Position numbers and translations under genes: made by a program
The notes under the pieces: model-generated
Databases searched by the model: none
What the model saw: the letters and a program-made list of their open reading frames with translations, nothing else
Told to the model about the DNA's origin: nothing
Part shown: piece after piece, positions 19,150-27,470 of the stretch
Layout of the letters: each line of letters opens with the position of its first letter
Numbering within the stretch: position 1 is the stretch's first letter
NCBI GenBank assembly: GCA_041398845.1
Contig: JAWKTZ010000008.1
Span: 744,001-808,000 of the forward strand
Source: Fuerstiella sp041398845
GTDB lineage: Bacteria > Planctomycetota > Planctomycetia > Planctomycetales > Planctomycetaceae
DNA length: 64,000 nucleotides
Direction: 5' to 3'

Positions 19150-22100
19150 TTATTGCTTACCAAAGCACATCACCTGGCCATTCAGAGTTGACAGAAACAG
19201 GTGTCCGTTGGCTCCGGCCAGGCCGTCCCAGGCGGGCAGAGTGCCCAGTTCAACCGTGTGTTCCACTTCACCCGTGTCGGCGTTGACGGCCAGCAACTGG
19301 CCTCCCACCTTACCTTCCAGAGCATCATCCTGTTTCGCGAGCAGTGTCTGGACTTCCGGATCTTTCTCGGTCAGTTTTTGGAACGTCGCCTCTTCGTCAA
19401 TGATGTCAGGCGGGCCGACGATAAACAGTGTTGGGCCCGCTAATACCATGGCTCGAACATAGATCGGCACGTCGGATGTCCACTTCGGCTGCACCAGACT
19501 TTCGTCATTTCGGGCAACGGTATTCTGAGCATCGGCAGCCTTCTTTCCTTTGGCCTTGCCCTTCTTACCGGCATTCTTCTTTGCTGCGCCGCCCGGTTGT
19601 CCGGCGACGGTGAACTGAAGTCCCTGACCGACTTTTCCTTCCACTGATTTGGCCCCGGAAACGGTACCGTCAATCCGATTCTGTGAAACATCGCGAGCGG
19701 TGCCGTCGTCGAAGCCAACGACCAGAATTGGATCTGCCATCAACTCCGACCCATCCTTGAATCGTTCGGCCACCTGTTCTGCCGTAGCAGCGTCGAAGTA
19801 CAGGCGGACTTCGTCAATCACCCCACTAAAGGGATTCGGCGATTCGTAATCACCGACAGCCGACTGATCATCGCCGCCAACTTCCAGTCCCTGAGCCGGA
19901 TCATTCTGAAGCAGGCCGGTTGCTGTGCCATCGGCCACCAGTTCGCCGTCAACATAGAGCATCATCTGCTTGTCTGCGGCCAGAACGCCAACCACGTGGT
20001 GCCAGCCGCCGACGATGCGATTCTTCCCACTGATGGTTGTCAGTTCGCCTTTGGAACGAACGTGAAACTGTGGCTGACCGGTGGCCAGAGTCAACGCGAA
20101 TCCTTCGGTCGGACCTCCACGAGCGATAATCGTCCCCTTTGGCTTTGTGGATGTGATCCATGCTTCCACAGTGATTGGTTTGTTTGTGGGGTTCAGTCCT
20201 GCCGGCTTGCCGAATCGGACAAAATCACCGGCGGCTCCACCACCGCCTCCGCTCTTCTTCAGATATCCGTCGGGAATTTCCGGTGGCTCGGGAGGAGCTG
20301 CAAATAACTGATGTTCCAGCGTTGTGGTCCACCGCAGATATTCAGGTTTGCGGCCGTAGCCGTAAACGTAGCCATCGCCGTTCACCAGAATACGGCCGGA
20401 GGGAGCAAACCGGCCAGCCTGATAATACCCGGCATGCCCGCCCGCAAAACTCTGGCCATTCACCCAGTACGAACGATGAAACCATGTGTCGTCCAGATAG
20501 CCCATCGGTGCAAACAGGTGAGCTCCTTCGCCGCGTTGTTTCGAAGCCTGAGTCGCAAAGTCACCGGAATTCGGACCGATCTCAAGGCGATTGCCTTCCA
20601 GGTCGAACTTCTGCGACTTCATGTACACGTACTTCTCGTCGGAGCTCAGAATGTCGGGCAGCCCAACCGGCATCTGCAACACCTGCAGAACTTCCTGCAG
20701 GTTGTTTCCGGTCTTCGGGTTGGTCGAATCCATGATGGTTTCAGAAATTTTTTCGCCGGAGGTCAGGTTCAGTCGCAGGAGTCGCAGGCCTCCGTCCAGA
20801 AAGTTGGATCGTCCCGCAACGCAGAAAACCGTGTCGTCGCGAATCAACACACTGCCATGCACCGGCCACAGAGATTCCAGTTGTTCAAACGCCATCGTGC
20901 GGCGATCCAGCGGAGCCGCTCGGTATCGCCACGCCAGTTGCCCATTGGCGGCATTCACACAATACACCCAGCCATCAGCACATCCAAAGACAACGCGGCC
21001 CCGGTGGACGGTTGGCGGGGAATCCACGCGAGCTCCGGCAGTGAAGGTCCATTGCTGTTTGCCGGACGATTCGTCCAGAGCGTACAGCGTGTGAGTGTCA
21101 ATCTGAGCGACATAAACATGACCGGCGGCGATGACCGGAGATGTCAGCCGTCCGCCCAGATCAACGGTCCACTTCCTGTCGACTTTCGGTTCAATCGGCT
21201 CTTTGGTCGTCCCGCTGCGTCCCATGTCGCCTCGATAGGTGGGCCAGTCGTCAGAACCACCACTGTTGGCATCGGCGAGTGCGACATCATAAGCCGGGCC
21301 GGTTTCAAGACGTCCCGAATCCGGGACATTCTTCGGCACAGGTCGCGTCGACGAGGCAGCGGCCAGAGCGTTAAAACCAAACAGCTTGGCTTCCGGATAG
21401 CACGCGCAGTTGTGTGGCGGAGCATACGTCAAACCGTTGCACGGCATGACTCCATACAGGCAGCCTCCGCGAACCCAGTGATGAATGTCCCAGTGTTCCT
21501 TTTCCGGGTCAACAAATTCGATGCCTGTCCGCGACGGCATCAGAAAGTTGTCGGTGGCTTTGGCGATATAGCAACGATGATGAAACCAATAAGTGTCGAT
21601 GTCCGGAGCGAATTCCTTCTTGACTTCGCCGGTTCTGGGATCGCGACCGGTGAAGACTCCGCTGTCTTTTCCGGACGTCGTGGGAGCACACCACACCAGG
21701 CCATTGAGCACCATCAGGTCCTGAGGCGACTGATATCCGGAATTCGGATGCTGAGCTGTCCAGAGTTCCCTGCCGGTCGTCGCGTCGACGCTCACCATTT
21801 TCCCGTCACCTCCGGCATAAAGAATCACGTCGTTGTAGGCGACCATTCTTGGGCCGAAGTTAAACGTAAACGACTTTCGCCGAGTGACTTCGTCACTGCT
21901 CCACGCTTCTTTGCCGGAGTCCTGATTGATGGCCACAATCTTTTCGCCGTTGTGAAAGCACACATTGTCACCGTTGGCACACAGTGTTAACGGAGAAACT
22001 TTGGTTTTTGTGGCCCACAACTGTTTGCCGCTGGCGGCGTCAAACGCCATGATCACGCGAGGTTCTTCGTTCCAGAACAGTTCTCGAACAGCCGCCTGAT

Positions 22101-23097
22101 CGCCCGTTCGCCCGTGAAGTGGAGCGTAGTCGGCCAGTTCGGCCTTGCCTTTTCGAACAACAACAAACAGCTTGCCGTTGGTGTGAATGATCTCTTCGGT
22201 GGCGTCGCTGCCTTCGTAGGTTCGCAGAGTCTTCCCCGTGGCCGCGTCGATGGCCGTCAGGGGTGCGTCATGGCCGAGAGTGGCAAACACGGTGTCTCCG
22301 CTGGAGACAAGTCGTCTGGACAGTTGAGTTGGTCCGCTCTTCAGTGGCCACAGATGAGACTGCCAGTTCTCGATATCGCGTTTCCACAACTCACTGCCGT
22401 TAAACGCATCGCGAGCAATCAGTTTCCATTTCGGAGGAAGCTGAATGGAAATCCGGCTGCCTTCATCCATGATGTAAAACAGGCGACCATTCGTAGACAC
22501 CAGTGCGCTCATGCTGGCCATGCGGTCGTGATGGCGAGACCAGCGAGGGCTGCCGACCCACTGCAGATGGCGCGGCGGTCCGACAACGTCATCATGAGCC
22601 ACGCTGTTGCCGCTGGCATCATGCAGGTAATGTGACCATTCGTCGATGTTGGCGGGTTTGGGTTTGACGGTCTTCTGCCACTCGCCGTTGTCCTGCTTAA
22701 TCATCGCCACGCCGTTGGGCACCAGAACTCGCAGTACTTCGTCCATCGCGACATCGCCGAGATCTTCGGTAACCAGCAGGTTGACCAGATTGTCGACATA
22801 GGGCAGTTGAGAGCCGGAAAAATGCACGACCGAAACGTCGCCGTAGATTCCCGCTTCGAGCATCCGGGTGCGGGCGGCAGCCACTTTTGCTGCATCCTGC
22901 TCAAGCCCGTGAACATGGACGGGACCGCGCTGCTTCAACGCCGCCGTCAGCAAGCCATCTCCGGCTCCGAGGTGAACAAAGAAGCCAGCGGATATTCCGG
23001 AAGCGTCCAGAATGTGTTTTGCGTCGGACACAACGTCTGCTCGCCCGACATTGAACATCAGACTCAGCAGGAAAATGGCAAGAACGGTGCGGTTCAT
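19150..23097 (-). CDS. Secreted multidomain protein: methyltransferase-like + PQQ propeller + LamG
   Basis: The 1315-residue product starts with a signal peptide (residues 1-20). Residues ~27-140 look like a SAM-dependent methyltransferase fold (VHLGAGDGLLTAALKQ, then GLEQDAAKV and LVTEDLGD). From about 160 to 950 are PQQ-like beta-propeller repeats of the type found in BamB and quinoprotein dehydrogenases (for example AIDAATGKTLRTYEG, VSVDATTGRELWTAQ). A LamG/concanavalin-like domain occupies about 965-1112 (VEAWI, GWHHVVGV, YVDGELV, GVIDEVRLY). A Lys/Gly/Ala-rich basic linker follows near 1165-1190, and a final propeller-like strand set closes the protein. A GAGGAG site precedes the ATG. 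The combination is typical of large planctomycete secreted proteins; no substrate is known, and a methyltransferase fold outside the cytoplasm is odd. Confidence 0.85.
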   Translation of the reverse strand: MNRTVLAIFLLSLMFNVGRADVVSDAKHILDASGISAGFFVHLGAGDGLLTAALKQRGPVHVHGLEQDAAKVAAARTRMLEAGIYGDVSVVHFSGSQLPYVDNLVNLLVTEDLGDVAMDEVLRVLVPNGVAMIKQDNGEWQKTVKPKPANIDEWSHYLHDASGNSVAHDDVVGPPRHLQWVGSPRWSRHHDRMASMSALVSTNGRLFYIMDEGSRISIQLPPKWKLIARDAFNGSELWKRDIENWQSHLWPLKSGPTQLSRRLVSSGDTVFATLGHDAPLTAIDAATGKTLRTYEGSDATEEIIHTNGKLFVVVRKGKAELADYAPLHGRTGDQAAVRELFWNEEPRVIMAFDAASGKQLWATKTKVSPLTLCANGDNVCFHNGEKIVAINQDSGKEAWSSDEVTRRKSFTFNFGPRMVAYNDVILYAGGDGKMVSVDATTGRELWTAQHPNSGYQSPQDLMVLNGLVWCAPTTSGKDSGVFTGRDPRTGEVKKEFAPDIDTYWFHHRCYIAKATDNFLMPSRTGIEFVDPEKEHWDIHHWVRGGCLYGVMPCNGLTYAPPHNCACYPEAKLFGFNALAAASSTRPVPKNVPDSGRLETGPAYDVALADANSGGSDDWPTYRGDMGRSGTTKEPIEPKVDRKWTVDLGGRLTSPVIAAGHVYVAQIDTHTLYALDESSGKQQWTFTAGARVDSPPTVHRGRVVFGCADGWVYCVNAANGQLAWRYRAAPLDRRTMAFEQLESLWPVHGSVLIRDDTVFCVAGRSNFLDGGLRLLRLNLTSGEKISETIMDSTNPKTGNNLQEVLQVLQMPVGLPDILSSDEKYVYMKSQKFDLEGNRLEIGPNSGDFATQASKQRGEGAHLFAPMGYLDDTWFHRSYWVNGQSFAGGHAGYYQAGRFAPSGRILVNGDGYVYGYGRKPEYLRWTTTLEHQLFAAPPEPPEIPDGYLKKSGGGGGAAGDFVRFGKPAGLNPTNKPITVEAWITSTKPKGTIIARGGPTEGFALTLATGQPQFHVRSKGELTTISGKNRIVGGWHHVVGVLAADKQMMLYVDGELVADGTATGLLQNDPAQGLEVGGDDQSAVGDYESPNPFSGVIDEVRLYFDAATAEQVAERFKDGSELMADPILVVGFDDGTARDVSQNRIDGTVSGAKSVEGKVGQGLQFTVAGQPGGAAKKNAGKKGKAKGKKAADAQNTVARNDESLVQPKWTSDVPIYVRAMVLAGPTLFIVGPPDIIDEEATFQKLTEKDPEVQTLLAKQDDALEGKVGGQLLAVNADTGEVEHTVELGTLPAWDGLAGANGHLFLSTLNGQVMCFGKQ

Positions 23098-23429
23098 ATT
23101 TGAGAACTCCTCAAAGAAGGGGACGACACCGAGTATGGTAACAACTGTTCGTCAGGATGCCGCTGTGCGAAGCAGAAATCCTTTCCGGCGGCGCCTCGTG
23201 CGGAGCCCGGACGACTCAAGTTTCCTCCGTCAGCCATTTCCCGGACCCGGCGCTTTGCGGCGGAAGGCGACACACGGTAGCCTTCGCACCTTGCCGATTG
23301 TTCCTGGCAGTCCGGCAACGCGTCATGGTCCGATTGATCAGCGCTGCGGCTCCGAGATGCTCAGTTGCCGCTCTGAAAAACCGCAGTCATCACCCCAGGC
23401 GTTTCCTTTTTATTCAGAAGTTTATTGAG
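23098..23429. other. Divergent promoter region between the PQQ/LamG protein gene and dapA
   Basis: About 330 bases with no supported gene. The open frame in front of dapA has no plausible start with conserved sequence. Both flanking promoters should be here; I do not see clear core elements. Confidence 0.5.
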
Positions 23430-24329
23430 ATGAATCGTCGCGGCGAATTGTTTTCCGGCCTGTCCGTTGCTCTGGTCACTCCGATGCATGCGGATGGATC
23501 TCTGAACGAAACAATGCTCAGAACCCTGGTCGATTTTCATGTCGAAGCCGGCACAAACTGCGTCGTCCCCGTCGGGACCACCGGGGAAAGTCCCACGCTG
23601 TCTCATCAGGAACATGATCGTGTGATTGACATCGTCTGCGATCATGCGGCCGGGCGCATCAAGGTGATGGCGGGGACGGGATCGAACTGCACGGCCGAAG
23701 CGATTCGCATGACGGAACATGCCAGAGCCGCCGGAGCCGACGGGTCGCTGCAGGTATCACCCTATTACAACAAGCCAACTCAGGAAGGCTTCTTCCAGCA
23801 TTACAAAGCCATTGCCGACGCGGTTGATCTTCCAATGGTGGTTTACAATATTCCCGGGCGTTCGGCAAAAAACGTGGAACCGGACACAATCTGCCGACTG
23901 GCCGAAGCGTGTCGGAACATCGTGGCGGTGAAGGATGCCACCGGATCGCTCGACCAGGCGTCTCAGATTCTGGCGGCCTCAGACCTGACACTGTTATCCG
24001 GTGACGACAGTATGACTTTGCCATTGATGGCGGTTGGAGGCAGCGGCATCATTTCCGTCGCCGGAAACATTATTCCCAGGGATGTGCTGGCATTGGTTCA
24101 GGCGTTTCGCAGTGGAGACATCGCGAAAGCTCAGCAGTGGCATCACAAACTGTTTCCGCTGTGTCGGGACATGCTGGGCCTGTCGACCAATCCGATTCCT
24201 GTGAAAACGGCGATGTCATTGATCGGAATGGACTGCGGTCCGCTGCGTCTGCCGATGACGGCTTTGTCTGCGGCAGAACTGCAGTCTTTGAAGACCACGC
24301 TGAATAACTATGGCCTGAACGTGAAATAA
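23430..24329 (+). CDS. dapA: 4-hydroxy-tetrahydrodipicolinate synthase
   Basis: DapA condenses pyruvate with aspartate semialdehyde in lysine and meso-diaminopimelate synthesis. The 299-residue TIM barrel has the family motifs: GTTGES (Thr50-Thr51), YYNKP (113-117), YNIPGR with catalytic Tyr139, and VAVKDATG with Schiff-base Lys168. Length and spacing match the family. I start at ATG 23430; the frame is open further upstream but the added sequence lacks conservation. The next gene begins 9 bases downstream on the same strand, so the two may be co-transcribed, although their functions are unrelated. Confidence 0.95.
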   Translation: MNRRGELFSGLSVALVTPMHADGSLNETMLRTLVDFHVEAGTNCVVPVGTTGESPTLSHQEHDRVIDIVCDHAAGRIKVMAGTGSNCTAEAIRMTEHARAAGADGSLQVSPYYNKPTQEGFFQHYKAIADAVDLPMVVYNIPGRSAKNVEPDTICRLAEACRNIVAVKDATGSLDQASQILAASDLTLLSGDDSMTLPLMAVGGSGIISVAGNIIPRDVLALVQAFRSGDIAKAQQWHHKLFPLCRDMLGLSTNPIPVKTAMSLIGMDCGPLRLPMTALSAAELQSLKTTLNNYGLNVK

Positions 24330-24338
24330 TGCGGACTC

Positions 24339-25334
24339 ATGCGAGCACTGGTCACTGGCGGAGGCGGATTTCTCGGGCTGTACATTGTGGAACAGCTTCT
24401 GCAGGCCGGACATGATGTCCGCGTGTTCTGTCGCGGCACCTATCCGGCACTGCAACAGCTTGGTGTTGACGTTGTTCCGGGTGACATTCGCGACGCAGCC
24501 GCTGTGATGGCAGCGTGTAATCAGGTTCAGGCGGTGTTTCATGTGGCGGCGGTGCCCGGAATCTGGGGCCGGTGGGAAACCTATCACAGCATCAACACGC
24601 TGGGAACGAATCACGTGATCGCCGGGTGTCAGGCTCAGGGTGTTGAACGCCTGATCTACACCAGTTCGCCCAGCGTTGTCTTCGACGGCACCAATCACAT
24701 CGACGCCGATGAATCTCTGACGTACCCAAACCGCTGGCTGTGCCATTATCCTCATTCGAAAGCTCTGGCCGAACAGGCCGTTCTGAAGGCCAATCAGGAC
24801 GACGGCCTGAGAACCGTGTCGCTGCGTCCGCACCTGATATGGGGATGTCGAGACAACCACCTGATTCCCCGGCTGCTGGCCAAAGCCCGGTCCAGGCGAC
24901 TGCGACGAGTCGGTGATGGCAGCAACGTGGTCTCCGTGGTGAATGTGGAAAACGCGGCCGCCGCTCATCTGCAGGCAGAAGCGTCGCTGCGAAATGATGT
25001 CGCGGCGGCGGGCAATGCCTATTTCATCAATGAACCCGAAGCGGTCAATCTGTGGACATGGATCGATCAGCTTCTGGAACGAGCCGGACTGCCACCGGTG
25101 CGGAAATCCATTTCTCTGCCAACGGCCTGGCGCATCGGTGCCGTCATGGAACGAGCGTGGACGTGGCTGCCTCTGCCTGGTGAACCTCCGATGACTCGTT
25201 TCGTGGCCGCTCAACTGGCCGGGTCTCACAGCTACAGCATCGCGGCCGCTCAGCGCGACTTCGGTTTTGTTCCAGTGATCTCCATGGCCGACGCCATGGA
25301 CAAACTCACTCCGGAGCTGCGGGCGTGGGAGTGA
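24339..25334 (+). CDS. NAD-dependent epimerase/dehydratase, OleD-like 2-alkyl-3-oxoalkanoate reductase
   Basis: This 331-residue short-chain dehydrogenase of the extended class has VTGGGGFLG at the N terminus and the catalytic YPHSK (Tyr and Lys). Sequence blocks such as YTSSPSVVFDG, LRPHLIWG and RRVGDG are characteristic of the 3-beta-HSD/OleD branch. OleD reduces 2-alkyl-3-ketoalkanoates in long-chain olefin biosynthesis. The other ole genes (oleA, oleB, oleC) are not nearby, so the assignment is by pattern only; a sterol- or sugar-type dehydrogenase is the alternative. Its stop overlaps the GTG start of the MFS gene. Confidence 0.8.
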   Translation: MRALVTGGGGFLGLYIVEQLLQAGHDVRVFCRGTYPALQQLGVDVVPGDIRDAAAVMAACNQVQAVFHVAAVPGIWGRWETYHSINTLGTNHVIAGCQAQGVERLIYTSSPSVVFDGTNHIDADESLTYPNRWLCHYPHSKALAEQAVLKANQDDGLRTVSLRPHLIWGCRDNHLIPRLLAKARSRRLRRVGDGSNVVSVVNVENAAAAHLQAEASLRNDVAAAGNAYFINEPEAVNLWTWIDQLLERAGLPPVRKSISLPTAWRIGAVMERAWTWLPLPGEPPMTRFVAAQLAGSHSYSIAAAQRDFGFVPVISMADAMDKLTPELRAWE

Positions 25335-26611
25335 CGACAACGGACCACGACCGCGAACCGTTCAACATGCTGACGCTGGTGGCTCACCAGGTTCTGTTTC
25401 GCGTTGCATGGATCTTCAAGACAGAGAGCGTGATCATGCCCGCGTTCCTTGACAGCATTACGTCTGCGGGCTGGGTGAGAGGAATGCTGCCGCCGTTGAA
25501 CCGATTCGGCCAGTCGGTGGTTCCACTGCTGTTGTCCGAACGCCTGAGCCGCACCAGTCACAAAGCAACATGGCTGTCACAGACCACGTTTCTGATGAGT
25601 CTCCCGTTTCTGGTTCTGGGAGTCATGCAGCGCCTGGTTGGAACTCAACCGCCGTGGTGGTTTGTCGCCATGTTTCTTGTGGCGTATGTAACGTTCTTCA
25701 GCCTGCACGGAGTCAACCAGGCTGCATACAACACAATTCAGGGCAAACTGATCAGGCCACATCACCGAGGTCGTCTGATTATTCTGGCCGGATATCTTGG
25801 AACCCCGCTGGCCGTTCTGGCGGCATGGCTGCTGCTGCGACCATGGACACAATCACAACCTCCGGATTTTTCCGCGATCTTCCTGTTTACCGGCTTCGCA
25901 TTTCTGCTCGCCAGCCTCGCATCGAGACGTCTGAAGGAAACCCCCGATCCGGTGGTCAGCCGCAACGCCATCAATGTCAGGCGGCGATTTTCCGAAGCAT
26001 GGTTCTGCCTGAAGCACGATCGCCATCTTCGCCACATTGCGATGTTCAGCGCACTGGCGGTGTGTTCTCAGTTATTGTTTCCACACTACCAGCGACTGGG
26101 CCGTGAACAACCGGGTTATGAAGGCGGGATGCTGATGGTCTGGGTGATTGTGCAGCATCTGGCGGTGGCCGTCTTTAGCTGGATCAGCGGTCGTCTGGCC
26201 GACCGTCTGGGGAATCGCAGCGCGCTGCGCTGGCTGTCCTTTGGAAGCATCTTTGCCCCACTTCTGCCACTGGTCCTGAACGCCGCCGGAGCCGCCAACT
26301 GGTACTGGCTGACGTTTGCCGCTCTGGGACTGGTGCCCGTGACGTTTCGCATGCAGTTGAATTATGTGCTGGAACTGACGGATCGCAGTCGCCACCCCAT
26401 CTATGTCAGCACGGTCGTACTATGCATGGCAATTCCGATCATCCTGTCGCCACTGGTCGGAGATCTTGTCCACCGCATCGGCTACGTCGTTCCGTTCTGC
26501 GGCATCGCCCTGATTCTTGTCGCCGCATGGACCCTGACCTTGACCATGGTCGAACCCAGAAGCCCTGAATTCGAACGACGAGACCAGCCACAAACGGCAT
26601 CGCCAGGTTGA
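25331..26611 (+). CDS. MFS-type transporter
   Basis: The 426-residue protein has about 11-12 hydrophobic segments, a charged loop near the middle (RRLKETPDPVVSR and RRRFSEAW) and RLADRLGNRSALRW after a later helix, which resembles the MFS loop motif. It is probably a major facilitator superfamily permease; the substrate is unknown. The GTG at 25331 overlaps the stop of the preceding reductase gene (GTGA), so it is the likely start; GTG 25325 would add two residues. Confidence 0.8.
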   Translation: MTTTDHDREPFNMLTLVAHQVLFRVAWIFKTESVIMPAFLDSITSAGWVRGMLPPLNRFGQSVVPLLLSERLSRTSHKATWLSQTTFLMSLPFLVLGVMQRLVGTQPPWWFVAMFLVAYVTFFSLHGVNQAAYNTIQGKLIRPHHRGRLIILAGYLGTPLAVLAAWLLLRPWTQSQPPDFSAIFLFTGFAFLLASLASRRLKETPDPVVSRNAINVRRRFSEAWFCLKHDRHLRHIAMFSALAVCSQLLFPHYQRLGREQPGYEGGMLMVWVIVQHLAVAVFSWISGRLADRLGNRSALRWLSFGSIFAPLLPLVLNAAGAANWYWLTFAALGLVPVTFRMQLNYVLELTDRSRHPIYVSTVVLCMAIPIILSPLVGDLVHRIGYVVPFCGIALILVAAWTLTLTMVEPRSPEFERRDQPQTASPG

Positions 26612-26838
26612 CACAGACCGCGTCAGTGCGTCGTGGCCAGCCGCTTAGAACAGGCACACGACAAGTCGGCAGTCGAACCGAAGGCGAAATCGCGTTCAGC
26701 CCGGTGACGGTTCTGCTGCGGGCCAGGTTGGCTGGTCTGTTTCTCGAACAATCGTGGCCCGGATGTCTCCGTCTGTCTTCAGTCGTTTTCGGTGACGAAT
26801 GGCCGTGAAAATTGGGACATGCACAAACTCGCTATGGA

Positions 26839-27194
26839 CATTCCCAATGAGCCCCCCGCGAACTCCCCAGAATCGTGCCGCCGAGCTTATCGATATCTTC
26901 AAACTAGTCGTGAGTCAGCTCGACGCCGTCCAGCCCGGATGCAGGATTCAGCCCCGGATAGCCATTGCGAATTCCAACGACTCTTGACACGCCGTAGTTG
27001 TAATGCAGCGAACAGAAAACGGAACGAACCACATTGTTCAACCCGGGGCTCAATCCTCCGCAGGTGACAATCGCAGCGGTACAGCGACCTGGTTTGAAAT
27101 AGATCCTCTCCCGCAGACCGGCTTTTTCCGGGCTCAGGGCCTGTGTTTTCTGAAGGAGCAGATTCATCAGTTTTTCATGTTCGGCAAATAGCAA
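26839..27194 (-). pseudogene. Decayed 6-phosphofructokinase N-terminal fragment
   Basis: The minus frame from 27194 reads ALSPEKAGLRERIYF, then AIVTCGGLSPGLNNVVR and GIRNGYPGL, the N-terminal nucleotide-binding region of the PPi/ATP-dependent phosphofructokinase family (compare IVTCGGLCPGLN). An in-frame TAG at 26901-26903 follows ELTHD. The same frame then continues with KLGGTILGSSRG, the next conserved PFK block, before homology ends at about 26850. The gene is therefore interrupted by a stop and has lost about three quarters of its length, including the catalytic domain. It is a remnant, not a functional kinase. Confidence 0.8.
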
Positions 27195-27267
27195 TCCGTC
27201 GTGAATTTCGTCATTGTCATCGTCAGCCGAACAAAGCTGTGAGTCGAGTCAATCCGAAAAGGGTCTT

Positions 27268-27414
27268 GCCCAGCGCCGTGAAGTGTTTTGACTTCGTTTA
27301 ACCCGACCCGGAGGGGAGGTGCTCCCGGTTGATCGAATCGCCTCCCCTCCGGGCTCTCCGGGTCGGGTTAAACGAACTGTGTTTTCCTACCGGAAAACGC
27401 TTCACGGCGTTGGG
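27268..27414. repeat. Large palindromic element upstream of the phosphorylase gene
   Basis: Nested inverted repeats: outer arms CCAGCGCCGTGAAGTGTTTT (about 27269) and the near-complement around 27394-27413; middle arms of 20 perfect bases (27293-27312 with 27357-27376, TTCGTTTAACCCGACCCGGA); inner GGAGGGGAGG (27310-27319) with CCTCCCCTCC (27341-27350). The whole would fold into one long hairpin. It may be a MITE-like palindrome or a bidirectional terminator. Confidence 0.85.
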
Positions 27415-27470
27415 TCAGCGCTCTTTTTCTGATCGACCGACTGCTGCGTCTGAGTTGACGGAGACCGACA

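Larger units (their letters stand above)
26612..27470. other. Gene-poor region with a pseudogene and a palindrome
   Basis: About 860 bases between the MFS gene and the phosphorylase gene. Apart from the phosphofructokinase remnant (about 26839-27194, minus) and the palindromic element (27268-27414), I find nothing supported; 26612-26838 shows no coding or structural signal. Confidence 0.6.

Noticed and set aside
20311..21990. Plus-strand 559-codon frame inside the PQQ/LamG gene
   Set aside because: Antisense shadow of a GC-rich gene; the minus-strand frame has a signal peptide and recognisable domains.
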